Part shown: positions 48,066 through 59,808 of the stretch, piece by piece
Numbering within the stretch: the first letter of the stretch is position 1
Layout of the letters: every line of letters starts with the position of its first letter
NCBI RefSeq assembly: GCF_009727055.1
Contig: NC_052354.1
Coordinates: forward strand, 50,295,668-50,359,667
Length of the DNA stretch: 64,000 nt
DNA from: Benincasa hispida
Taxonomy: Eukaryota > Streptophyta > Magnoliopsida > Cucurbitales > Cucurbitaceae
Direction of reading: 5' to 3'
The notes under the pieces: generated by a model
Seen by the model: the letters and a program-made list of their open reading frames with translations, nothing else
Told to the model about the DNA's origin: nothing
Database searches by the model: none
Program-made: the position numbers and the translations under genes

Positions 48066-49614
48066 ATAATCATCTATGAATGATATAAAGTATTCATACT
48101 CTTCTCTAGCCTTTACATTCATTGGATCACAAAGATCTGAATGTATGAGCTCTAAGGGCTCTTTGGCTCTATAACCTTTTCCGCGAAAAGGTCATTTAGT
48201 CATTTTTTCTTCAAGACAGGATTCACATGGAGGTAATGAATAATTTTCTAACTTTCTTAGAAGTCCATTCTTTACCAATCTCTCGATCTTGTCAATATTT
48301 ATATGACCTAATCTCAAATGTCAAAGATACGTATCATCGTTACTTGGAGAAGCTCTTCACTTTTTTGTTTGACTATTCACACTTATAAACATCTTACGAT
48401 TTAAAAGTGTTTTTTTATTCAGTTGATCTTAACACATATAAGTTATCTTCTAGTCTAGTTAAAACAGATATTCACCAGTTTTCATAACGAACGCTTCATT
48501 AGAAGAAAAAGAAACAGAGTACGATTGTTCAACTAAATAGGAAATAGAAAAAGGTTCTTTCTCATTTTAGGAACAATGTATAAGTTTTATAAAAACAAAA
48601 ATCTACTTCCAAAAAACAACTTAGTAGCTGCACGAGCTGAAATGACGTCTCCTATTCCAACCTTGAGTGTCATTCACCTTCCTTGAGCTGCTGAAAGGAA
48701 CTAATTCCCTGTAAAGAAGAAAACATGTGATTAGTGGCTCCTGAATCAAGTATCCAGACATCATGGTCATTTTCCATTAAATAAGTTTCTAGAACTAGTA
48801 AATCATATTTACCTTCCTTCTCTTTCTTCTTTTTAGCAAGGTACTTGGGGCAATTGTGTTTCCAATGACCATCCACATTGTAGTGAAAGCATTTGTCCTT
48901 GTCAGCCTTAGCCTTAGCCTTCCCCTTCCCTCCTTTCTTTTGTTGGATCTTCTTAGAACCAGGGGATGAATGAACAGACTTAGTTCCTGAGGATGAACCC
49001 TTTACCTTTCATAAGGGACTCATAAGTATGTAACTAATTAAGAAGGGTAGTTAAAGTGTATTGTATTTTGTTCATAACCGCATTATTATGGAATTGAAGA
49101 AAACTCTTCGGAAGAGATTCTTCTTCTCAGTAAGGTACTTAGGACACCTGACTTTGTGTGTCGATGACCGCTCTGTTCATTTCAACAACATTGAACTGAA
49201 CCATCAGGTCGAGAACATGTTCTCTCGCTGATTGTTCTTCCTTCATGCATGCATTGTAAATGTATTCGAGGGCCTCATGTCGGATCTGAATGGATGGTTG
49301 TCAAAATATCTCCTGAAGAGACTTTATGATCTAAACAACGTGCAGACATCATGGCCTCATGCTTCTTGGTAAGAACGTCAGAAAAACTTGCCAAGATGTA
49401 GGCTCAGGCCTTGTATTGGCCTTCGTCCAACGATCATATGCATCCTTAATGCTTGGGATGCATTGCGAGTGAAGACTGGAGGATATTCCTCCATCAAGAT
49501 GAACCGTAGATCATCAATAACTAGAATCGTGTTCATGTTAGATTTCCGTGTTGCATAATTTTTCATTTTCAAGCAAGGAAATGATTGTGGAAGACATTTT
49601 GAAACAAATAACAA
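48066..49614 (-). pseudogene. Element C integrase N-terminus, protease and gag
   Basis: From the right: gag UBN2-type frame 49378-49614; a zinc knuckle near 48850-48900 reading CFHYNVDGHWKHNC, where the second Cys of CX2CX4HX4C is replaced by Tyr; protease WILDSGATNHM in frame 48670-48876; then GAG-pre-integrase and integrase text up to EYFISFIDDY, cut by element D at 48065. Stops break all parts. Confidence 0.83.
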
Positions 49615-51031
49615 TCAATTGACCGTATTAATTATATTTTTCTTAACCCATTACATAATTATCCAATCAATTTAGCAAAAACACATGTAATTATAGAACC
49701 CTAATTAAACTATTGATTTTAGTTTTTGCAATGATATTTTAGAGGTTTAGTGCAACAGCCACCGAAGGGTGATCAACTACTCCTCTCTTGAATTGAGACA
49801 ATCTCAGCCAACCACTAAGACCAGAATAACTCTTATTTCTATGGTTTTTAGCTATCGTTGTTTCGGTCGAGGATTCATTAACTAGCTTAATTCATCCTAT
49901 AAGTATGCCCTTTCATTTTCAGATCCTAGAGGTACACTTCAATAGACTACCAAAAGGAAAGATAAATGTTGAAGATTAGCCTAAGAAACCTTATCTATTG
50001 CTGGAGTTTGCGTTGTTTTGACTACTATGATCAGGACCTCCAAGGGATGGTCACTTCAGAACGACACGTAGTGGACCATAGGAATCTCACGGTGCAACTT
50101 AATGGAGAAGATCGTAGAATACCTTGACACGCATCCCTCTCCCACTTACTATGAACACTTTCCCTATTCACCTTGTTATTAACCTATGCAAATACTTTCT
50201 GAAGGGAGGCTGGGCCCAGGGTGACATGAAGCTGAGCATGAATCTCATGGTGTGAATTCTTAGGGACGTGAGAGCTGAACCTTGATATATCACATATACC
50301 AATTTCCTCCCACTAAAGTACTCTAATATTTTTAGGGTTTTATTATGCTTAGTTTAAAAACCCAGTTAATGAATTTATCTAAGTCCTTTTAATTTTCTCA
50401 ATACAACATTTATATTGAATGATTTATCAATACTTGATTTCATTTATTAAACTCTTTTATAAAATCAATCATTTGTTGCATGTTTATAAAATATTTGCCC
50501 AATTCACCTTCCAAGTCGGTTCCCAGGTGGAGTTGTTCTATTTTTGTCACCTTAAATACCTCCGCCTAAACAAAGTGTTCCTTAGGTAAAGGTCTCTTAT
50601 GGGTATTTATTTTATGAATTTAATCTTTTGATTAAATTCATTTTAATCCTATTAAAACAAATTAAAAAGATTAACTTATTTTTAATCCCTTTAGAAATAA
50701 CTCCAACATAAGTCTAAGTTGATCAATTTTAAACAATTTAAAAATTAATTTGAACCTATGTTTGCATGCAACTCTTGATTATAGATTTCAAACTATCTCA
50801 TTAAAACTATAACACTTATATTTTAATGCTTTATTAAAACCTATAAATTTGTATCTAATGACATTGATTAAATACACAATTATATTTATCTAAGTAATGC
50901 ATGCTCAATGCAAATTCTATTTTCATTTTATAAATATAACACTTATATAAATCATACATGAAAATCAAGCATTCACATACATCATTCCACTATGTATTAT
51001 AACAATTTTAATATAGTATGATGCATGGACA
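49615..51031 (-). other. Element C leader region, part 1
   Basis: No coding frame. Long AT-rich noncoding stretch between C gag and solo LTR O. A TTAGTGGGAGGAAATT run near 50306-50322 on the minus strand looks like a polypurine tract, but no LTR could be tied to it. Confidence 0.45.
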
Positions 51032-51453
51032 TGAAGGAAATCGGGACGATGATTTTCGTGAGTAGTGGAAGCAAGACTATTCCAAATTACAATCATAAAT
51101 CAACAATACATTTTCAATCGACTTCAATACAAGCGGTTATGCAAATATACAGAGAAATTATAGCATGAAAAAACATAAAGAACATAGAGCAAACTGAACA
51201 CACATAAGAGGACGCGTCTCCACAATCCGATGCACGACTCTGATCGAACAACTGTAATCATGAGCACTATCTACATGATCGCAACACCGCACGAATACAA
51301 CACGAACTCTTAGTGCTCATCCTTAATGAACTCCTTGGTCACGAACTCCTCCGCAACAGCAAACGGCCTCCACAGCCACGAACAGCCTCTGAAAAACCTC
51401 GACGGTGTCGAGTTGAGTCTAACACCACCAATAAGGTGACCTTGGTATTCTCA

Positions 51454-51688
51454 GTGTGAGAATCCAGAGGGTGGGCTCTGTTCGGACTTGGTGTGAGGCA
51501 GACGAATGGAGGAAACAACAATCGTGTACATGAATGGGCAAGTAGGAGAAGTCAAAGACCTATCGTATANNNGTGTGAGAATCCAGAGGGTGGGCTCTGT
51601 TCAGACTTGGTGTGAGGTAGACGAACGGAGGAAAGACAAATTGTGTACACGACTGGGCAAGTAGGAGAAGTCCGAGGCCTATCGTCTA
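51454..51688. repeat. Direct repeat of ~116 bp flanking a 3-N assembly gap
   Basis: Copies 51454-51569 and 51573-51688 share GTGTGAGAATCCAGAGGGTG and more with few differences; NNN at 51570-51572 between them. Looks like two contig ends not merged. Confidence 0.9.
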
Positions 51689-51689
51689 G

Positions 51690-51900
51690 GTCGATGCCCA
51701 ATCGTTTAAATAAAGCTATGCGATCATCTAACAAAAGCTATGAGATCGTTTAGCTCGGTCGATTCGACATGATCGTTTACCTTGGGCCAGTGATCATCTA
51801 GCAAAGCTATGCAATCATTTAGTAAACACTGCACGATCATTTAGCTAGCACCTATATGATCGTTTACCTAGCCAAACCATCGTTTAGTAAATCTGTATTT
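51690..51900. repeat. Degenerate short tandem repeats in LTR O
   Basis: Six to eight units of about 15-35 bp built on ATGATCGTTTA(G/C) and GATCATCTAGC variants. Confidence 0.65.
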
Positions 51901-53362
51901 ACTTGACGACTTCCGTGAGTTTCTTTTCGCCGAAGAGAAAACTCAAAACTTTTCAAACTTTGCAAAAATCTCTTTTTCAAAATAGGAAACTGATTTCCTT
52001 TTAAAACCTCACGGTTACAATGATCAATAACCACCCACTACATTTGGTTATTTAAAAGAAAAAGTATTAATTATCTAATAATCAATATTATTATAAATAT
52101 AAATGATAACCAATTTATCATACTATATTTATAACCTATAGTTTTAATATTTCATCTCATGAAACATATAAACCATAGTTCTTTTTCTATTCCATGGTAC
52201 TTAATGTAAATCTCATTTACATCAATCCTCCACTAGATGTATCTCATACATCATATCGATTATATAACATATAATTAAAATACCTCTTGTCAATTTGAAC
52301 ATTTCAAATCAACACCAAGAACTGATCCTTCAACATGAATCCAAGCTACCAAGGGGACCTCATAGACCTGTAAATCCGAAGCTCCAATGGTACATGAATA
52401 ACTGACTAAACTCTTTAGACATGGGATCCGCCATCCGTTAATTGCCAGGCACTCCACTAAAGACCGATAGCTGAATTCTCCTTACTACAAATATATTATG
52501 TGTCCATTTTAACCAATGAGCAGTGTAACAACCCTTCGCAGATCGCTCGTAAGTACAATTGGGCCAATAACTGTTATACCCCTGTAGTTACATTTATCTC
52601 CTTAAGTACCACTGATCCCTCTAATGAACATAAATCATAGTTCTACTATAACTGAGTCTTCTCTTCCAAAGAGAAGCTGTAGCCATTATGTTTAAGCCTC
52701 GGAATCAGCCCTTAAGGGAGCAATCTCTCTACTTATCCATGCTTCGGGAAAGGAGTGAATTCCATATTGTGGATTGAGTTCCTAGCTCCCAGATTAGACA
52801 AATCCCCAAAAAGGTAGGCATGTTGAGTTGGCAATTTGGCCACTCTCACCCATACTAATCAAAGGACCGCCCTCAAAGGCAGGAGTTCACAAAACACTCG
52901 AGATTGAGGTCTTGTCACCTATGGTCGTTTAGGTAAGATGCAAGTCTCTAATATTAACGAAGTTATATACAGAGTCTAGTCATCTCGTGGTCTAGGTCTT
53001 ACACAAACTCTTTGTATAGGACACCCCTGCTCCACGTCTCCACATGAATGGTTGGGATCAACCATCTATAGTAGTTTACAACACTTGCAAACCTCTACAA
53101 AACGGACCGTATCCGTAGTATCACCAGGATCAGGTATCTCACCTTAATCCTTATACTACAGACTGATTTAGGTTATCACTTAAGGCATGATCCACTTGTA
53201 TATCACATATACATGCTTAAGTTCACATTAGATAACCAAGGAGCTTCGTTTATTGGATATGAGTAAATGCCAGAATTAAATAACACTTATTTTATGCATT
53301 TAACAATGTGCATCTTTACAAAACAACGAGACTCCGGGAGAATTAGGACACCAATCCCAACA

Positions 53363-54158
53363 AGACATTCTTAATGTAATCATATATAAATATAACATAA
53401 CACTTATATCATGATGCATGAGCATGCTAATTTAATCATGCATCCATAAAATATAATCCTTATTTTAATTATGATGCATGTACATGTTTATCCTAAGATG
53501 AGATTTGTTAATCTATGACATACAATATGTAATATGAATTCAATATTAATCTAAATATACAAAAATTGGACCAACTTTGGCACCCTAATAAAAAAATTAA
53601 TTAAATTGATATAAATATTATATCAATTTAATTAATTAATATTAATTAAATACAAAAGAAAAATTAGGTCAAATGCTTCAACAGTTGCATCACTCCTCGT
53701 GCATGCACTGCCACAGTTTTGTCAAATTTCATAACGTTGCAACGCTGAGGGGCAACGTTACGACGCTATGAATTCTATGCTTTGTGTCATACCACCTCAT
53801 GTTTCAACGTTGCAATGCCACGATAGCAGCATCACGACACTGAAAGGCAGAATGCCTCTATTTTACGTATTTTCATCTCCAAACTTACCTCAAACACCTC
53901 TATTTCTTCTGATCTCTTCAGCAACAGTTGCTCTATCGATCAACACGAACTTACAGACTCAAAGCAACAATTACATTTGCCTAAAACTACAATGGGTCCT
54001 CACATTTTAATTATACTAAAAGTAATCTAAGTGCTAAAATCGAAAATATCTAATCTTGCAAACCTTTATTCAAAATGCAACTTTAATAACCCACCTCTAA
54101 ACTAATTTTTGTTTAAAAAAATACGAAGAACGTAGATGCAATTGACTCTGATAGCAAT
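53363..54158 (-). other. Element C leader, part 2, with primer site
   Basis: Noncoding, with a TTAATTAA-rich palindromic stretch near 53600-53650. The primer site at about 54143-54158 on the minus strand reads TTGCTATCAGAGTC, an altered form of the Met-tRNA site TGGTATCAGAGC. Confidence 0.6.
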
Positions 54159-55618
54159 TGATAGGATTCGAAACCCAAGCAGAAGCGTGTGAATGCCTGG
54201 CATCCCACAAATTGATTTTTACATAAACAAAATCAATGTACTAAGACAAAATGTGTAGAATAAACATGTGAAATAACATGCTTTAGAGAAAGGAAAGAAC
54301 CATTCTCACCTTTGTAGATTACCTAGCTCCTAGAATGATTCTCTCGATATTCCAATGAAAGGCTCCTCCAACGATCTTGAACACGAATGTCCCCTTGAGC
54401 AATCTTGAACACGATCACGAGAATAACCTTATTATTCTCAAGGATTCCAATAGAAAGATAAGTGGTATCCAACTATTGGAAGAAGGTAAGGAGAAAAAAC
54501 CTTTGGGAGAGTAGAAAGGATTTCTTTTTATGGCTTAGGGAAAAATTTGCACGATGAATTCTTGCCCCAAAAAGGCCATAAGGAAGACTTTATATAGAGA
54601 AGGGCCAACCCCCTTCTCCAAGTCTTTTTCCAATTTCCACTATTAATTAAATAACACTTATTTAATTAATTAGCACATTAACAAAGTTAATCAATATTTG
54701 TTAACTATAGGTACACTCTACTAAAGACCCATAGCTGCACTCTTCTCACTACAGATATATTTTCGTGTCCACAGATCTAGACCAATAACAGCAAGTTAGT
54801 CCTTCATGAGTGTTCGTTACTCTAACTGGGCAAATTATCGTTATACCCTTGGGTTACCTCTGACTTCTTAAGTACCATTGCTCTTTTAATGAATAACTTG
54901 TTTATGGTTCAACCAATAAATAGAAACCCTCTCGGGCCAATGAGAGGGCAAGGCTCTTTGTTCAATCCCAAAAACACCACTTAAGGGAATACTCATCTAC
55001 TTACCCTGAAGATGGAAGGAGCGAATCCCATCTTGTATTTTTATGTTCTCAGCTCCCTGCTCGATCTTGCCCCTAAAATGGTAGGCTTATTGAGTCGGCG
55101 AACTGGCCACTCTCACCCATACAAATCAAAGGACAATCCCTTGGGAGTTCATAATATACTTAAGATTAAGACTAAGTTGCCTATGTCATCTTAGTGAAAT
55201 AGAAACCTAACTACTCAACGGTGTTACATATAGTGATTATTATTTCACGGTTCGATCTTATGCAAACTCATTGCATAGTATAACCCCGCTCACATGTCAC
55301 CTACATGAACGCATTGGATCATTGCGTTTGTATCAAATACAAAGTGGGTTGTATCCATAGTGATACCAGGATAAGGTACTCAACCTTATCCCTATGCTAT
55401 AGACCCTTTAGGTTGTATCTTGAATATCGATCCCTGTATGTCTCCACATACAGGCTCATAAGGCAACCTTGGATGTTAGTTTATTGGATTTATGGTTATT
55501 AAGACAAAATAGAAAACAACACAATAACATTTATTGAATTAATATTTATAACTATTTATTGATGACGGTCAATTAATAACACTTACTATTTATGAGTTTT
55601 AGGGCATAAAACCCAACA
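54159..55618 (-). repeat. Element C 5' LTR
   Basis: 1460 bp, TGATAGGATTCG...ACCCAACA. Minus-strand TATATAAAG at 54588-54596. Holds the uninterrupted version of A's target site at 55170-55200. Confidence 0.9.
54588..54596 (-). promoter_or_regulatory. TATA box of C 5' LTR
   Basis: Minus-strand TATATAAAG, expected promoter for C RNA. Confidence 0.5.
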
Positions 55619-56175
55619 ATGGTGTAGATTGATTGCATGACACTAAGAGGTTTCTCAAAAATAATTTTGAGATGAAGGATCTTGATGATTCCTCTTTTGT
55701 ATTAGGAACTAAAATACTATGAGATCGCTCTCAAGGTATTTTGAGATTGTCATAAAAGAACTACATTAAAATATTTTGAGTAGATTTGGCATGAAAGATT
55801 GTGCATCAGAAGATACTCATGTTGCTCAAGATGATAAATTTCATCTAGGTCAATGCCCCAATATTGTACTTGAGACTAAGGAGATGGAGAAGATTCCCTA
55901 TGCATCAGCTGTTGAAAGTCTAATGTACGCTCAAGTATGAACGCGTCCATATATTGCGTTCATAGATGGAGTGTTAGGTAGATATTTGAGCAACTCGATG
56001 ATGGAACATTGAAAATCAACCAAACAGGTTATAAGGTATTTGCAAAGAACAAAAGATTATATGCTCATTTATCGGAGATCAGAAGTTTTGAAGATCATTG
56101 GATATTCTTATTCTGATTGTGTTGGATGTCAAGACACTTTGTGATCCACTTTAGGCTATATATTCATGTTAGTTG
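55619..56175 (+). pseudogene. Copia element F: RT C-terminus and RNase H, right of C
   Basis: After the right TSD ATGGT the plus frame resumes RT: KRFLKNNFEMKDLDDSSFVLG, then KIPYASAVESLMYAQV, STKQVIRYLQRTKDYMLIY and SYSDCVGCQDTL of RNase H. In-frame stops occur. RNase H ends early at GYIFMLVV, straight into LTR-like DNA, so its C-terminus and the polypurine tract are deleted. Confidence 0.85.
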
Positions 56176-56373
56176 TGTTGAGATGTATGCCCTAAAGCTC
56201 ATAGGTATATGTTATGTGAAATAATGATTGACTATTTTAAATATGCAATAATTTATTAAAGAAATATTCAATGTTATTTTATGTAACTTAAACATGTATG
56301 TGGTTGATATACAAGTGGATCATGTTTAAGTAATAACCCAAATGGTCTGTAGTATATGAATAAGATTGGGTGT

Positions 56374-58175
56374 TGTAACGCAGATTTTGATAGGTATGAT
56401 TGATGATGTTCTATGCTCGAAATGATGCGATACTACCGCTAGATATGCGTTAATGATGGGTGTTCACGTAGTATGCCATGCGTTGTCACAAGTTTCCTTA
56501 CGATAGAACCAAGTGTAATTCCTCGCAAGTTTCTCAGTGTGATCCGAGGTCGAAATGGGGACTGATTTAGGTTATTGTGGTATGTTCATAATATATGCGA
56601 CCAGGTTTTCAATCTTTTAAAAATGTGTTTGTACAGGTATATAAATTTCGATAAAATAAAGTAAAGCAGTAAAGATGCGATAATAAAATAAAATACAATA
56701 AACCTAAGCTAGATGATACAAGATATAGGCTTCATATACAAGATGATGGGGTCAAGGCTGGCTGTGAAAGTTGTGCAAAGACATGGAATGCGACGACAAG
56801 TCTTATGAACAGAATAGAAAGAGAAAGACAAATAATATAAACAACGTAAGTTCTCAATTGCATTGAAGCTACAAATGTTGTTCTGCTCTTCTCTCGGCGT
56901 ACATCTTTTAGTGATCGACCGCGCTCCCACATGTCTGTGGTGAAACAGAGACTAATGTAATGAATGCAAGGTTGCTTCCATGTCTAGAAGTACTACTCGC
57001 ATTAGTTAACGCATTCTTTTAACTTTCTCTCGCTAGATCAGAATGGCATCTTCACTTCTGCTCTCACAAGTGAAGATGCCGCCTAGCATACCTTAGCTAA
57101 ACGCATTTTATATCTTTAACACAGGTTAAGTACTTAGTTAATTCATATTGCTTATCAGGGAATTACGAAGACATTATGAAGAAAGTGATTGATGGGTGAA
57201 CGAAAACAGACAGAAAATGATAAATGAAAGCTATTGAAAAATTTAATATCTCTATTAATCATTTAATACATAGTGTGTGAATGAAAAGATAAAGGAAACA
57301 TGAAATACAACGATCAAAGAGATAGAACAGATACAAACAAGTGCCAATGTCTTGGCACTGATTCGATGGAGATCTGCTTGTCGGATAGGATGGATTTGAT
57401 GGTAGGAAGAGCTTCCCTCTCAGGCTTGCTCCACCAGTAGCAGGGATTTTTGCACAGTGCTTTCAATCGGGTGTTTAGCAGATTAGATCTGAGATTCACC
57501 TCTCGGTCTTATCTCGTCTTCTTCCCGGATTTCTTCACTTAAGCACTCAACTCAGCCTTTTCTCTCAACAGTTTTGCAGCATTTAACCTGTATCCCGTAA
57601 CATACTTTTTCTCTGAAATCTATGGGGTATTTATAGGTGCAGGTCTTTGACTCCAGCCTTGTGGTCCCCACTTATGGTTATGGTAATTCCGAAGATGGAG
57701 GGATATTATTCCTTTTGTTATGCAATCAGACCGTCAATTCTACACAACCGTTAGTTGTACACGTGTCTCAATCCTCCGCTTTTGCGTTTCTCAACTACAT
57801 CTTTCGATCATGGATTCGCATGCGATGTTGTTTTTATTACCGCATGCGGTTGAAACACAACTCTGGATCGACTATCGCATTGCGCCATCATTGCGGTAAT
57901 CATCTCTTCATTGTTGATTGATGGACGTAATGTGACAGAGATGCGTTGATCAGTTTCTCGTGAGCCTTGAGTGCAAGCGGTGACTTGGTCTCCTACAACA
58001 CAGAGTAAAATTCGACTTGTCTTCCATCTTTATGGTGTTAGTGGGTGTAATTGCAAACATTTATAATTATTGTAATACTAGGCTAATTTTCATACAATCG
58101 GTGCATATTCACTAACTTTTGGCCGCAATATCTAGATAAGGTGGCATAAATAACTTGTTTTTCTACAAGTTATCA
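56374..58175 (-). repeat. Solo LTR N (LTR family A)
   Basis: TGTAACGCAG...TTATCA, 1802 bp, flanked by GGTGT (56369-56373) and GGTGC (58176-58180). Minus-strand TATAAATAC at 57627-57635, U5 block near 56480-56560, hairpin with an altered loop at 58150-58173. Confidence 0.85.
57627..57635 (-). promoter_or_regulatory. TATA box of LTR N
   Basis: Minus-strand TATAAATAC in the family position. Confidence 0.45.
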
Positions 58176-59526
58176 GGTGCCTTATCCTGGTGACACTACG
58201 GTCATTACCCACTTTGTAATTGTTACAATAGTTGTAAAGTGTTACAAACAATTTTATCCTAGTCGTTAATATGGAGACATGTGAGTGGAGGTATCCTATA
58301 CAAAAAGTTTGTATAAGACCGGATCACGAAATGATTAGTCTCTCTTTATAACACTATTGATTGAAGAGATTAACATTTCATAGGATGACCATAGGTGAAT
58401 CGACCTTAATCTTGAGTGAGTTGTGAATTCCTGTATATAGGGTGTTTCTTTGATCTGTATGGGTGAGAGTGGCCAGATTCGTCGACTCAATATGTCTACC
58501 ATTTTGGGGATTTGTCCGAGTAGGGAGCTAGGAACATAGCTACACAAGATGGAATTCACTTCTTCCTTCTTTAGGATAAGTAGATGAATTGCTCTCTTAA
58601 CATCTGATTTCGGGTTTTGAATAATAAGGCCTCACTCTCTCACTGACCCTATAGGGATTAGTTTATAATTGGATTATGAATTGTTTTTCATTAGAGGAAT
58701 TGGTGGTATTTAAGGAGTTCGATGTAACTACATGGGTAAAATGGTAATTTGATCCAACTATAGCTATGAGTAATTCGTGAAGGGACGACATACTATTGAT
58801 TGGTTACATCCATGGACACAGAAATATATCTACAATGTGAAGAATGTAGTTGTGAGTTTTTAGTAGAGTGACTTACAATTAATGAATGTTGATTAATTTA
58901 ATTAAAAAGTTTAATTAATTAATCTCATATCATTGGAGCTTCTGATCTGTAGATCCATTAGGTTCTCTTGCTAGCTCATAAGGGGTTAAAACAAGGAACA
59001 AATGTTTTTAGAATAATTTGAATTGTTCAAAATATTGAAGAGACATAAAGGTAAAATTTATATTAATGTGATTAATATAAAGTTTAATGTATATTGATAT
59101 ATTTTAATATATAGTTAGTTATAAATATGATTTATAATTCATACTATATCTATAAGAGGGATAGATATTTGAATAAGATTCAAATTAATATACTGTATAT
59201 TGATACATTATAATTAATTATAAATATGATTTATAATTATTACTATATGAGAAAAATATATTTGAATAAGCTTCAAATATTAATTATATGAATGTAATTC
59301 ATATAAATTCTATATATTAAATTTATATAGATAAGATTCATATTAGAATTATAGGTTAAAATTAGTATGGATGAGATTCATATTAAAACCATAGGTTATG
59401 TGAGATGTTGTTATTTTTCAAATTAATTAATTAATATTAATTAACCATATATAAAATTTTATTTAATATATTGTTTAAATAATATAAAGTTTGAATAACG
59501 CCCTTGGGAGTTATTCTATGTAAAAT

Positions 59527-59538
59527 GGGGGGGGGGGG
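59527..59538. repeat. Poly-G run
   Basis: Twelve consecutive G, flanked by AT-rich DNA; length is prone to sequencing error. Confidence 0.9.
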
Positions 59539-59808
59539 AACATAATTTCCTCTTCATCCATCATCTCACAAAACATTTTTCAAGGAAAGAATTATTCTCT
59601 ATAAAAGTTATAGATAAATCAATATTTCAATCTCTCTTCTATTCAATTTGATTCTCCAAAAACAAGAATGATCCTACCATCCCATTCTTTGTCTTGAGAA
59701 TAGCAAGGAAGAACCAGTGGTTTGTCTTGATGATTGATCGTGTTCTTGGAAGGAGCTTCGTGTTCGACGAAGATTTGAAAAGTTTGTGAGATTGTTGAGA
59801 GAGGGAAG

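Larger units (their letters stand above)
51032..53362 (-). repeat. Solo Copia LTR O in C leader
   Basis: Plus-strand ends TGAAGGAAATCG at 51032 and ATCCCAACA at 53362, flanked by GGACA (51027-51031) and AGACA (53363-53367). The minus-strand start TGTTGGGATTGG and blocks such as GGGTGAGAGTGGCC match the Copia LTR layout of C and F. 2331 bp, inflated by the duplication around the N gap. Confidence 0.78.
16773..55618 (-). mobile_element. Copia element C, complete but interrupted by A, J2, D and O
   Basis: The LTRs are 16773-17800 plus 29216-29646 (1459 bp after removing A) and 54159-55618 (1460 bp). The TSD is ATGAT/ATGGT. The polypurine tract (29647-29658, minus strand AAGTGGGAGTT) and a Met-type primer site (about 54143-54158) are present. 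Without its insertions C is about 8.9 kb. Order on the minus strand is LTR, leader, gag, protease, integrase, RT, RNase H, LTR, the Ty1/Copia order. About 150 residues of integrase core are missing at the D junction. It lies inside RT of element F. Confidence 0.85.
56176..59808 (+). repeat. Element F 3' LTR, split by solo LTR N and cut by element I
   Basis: Begins TGTTGAGATGTATGCCC (like C's minus-strand TGTTGGGTTTTATGCCC). Two parts, 56176-56373 and 58181-59808, rejoin across N (GATTGGGTG|CCTTATCCTGG). It contains long TTAATTAA-rich stretches (58880-59480) and a 12-G run. The right end is lost in element I. Confidence 0.75.

Noticed and set aside
50306..50322. Polypurine tract of another Copia element in the C leader
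   Set aside because: No LTR start or TSD could be matched next to it.
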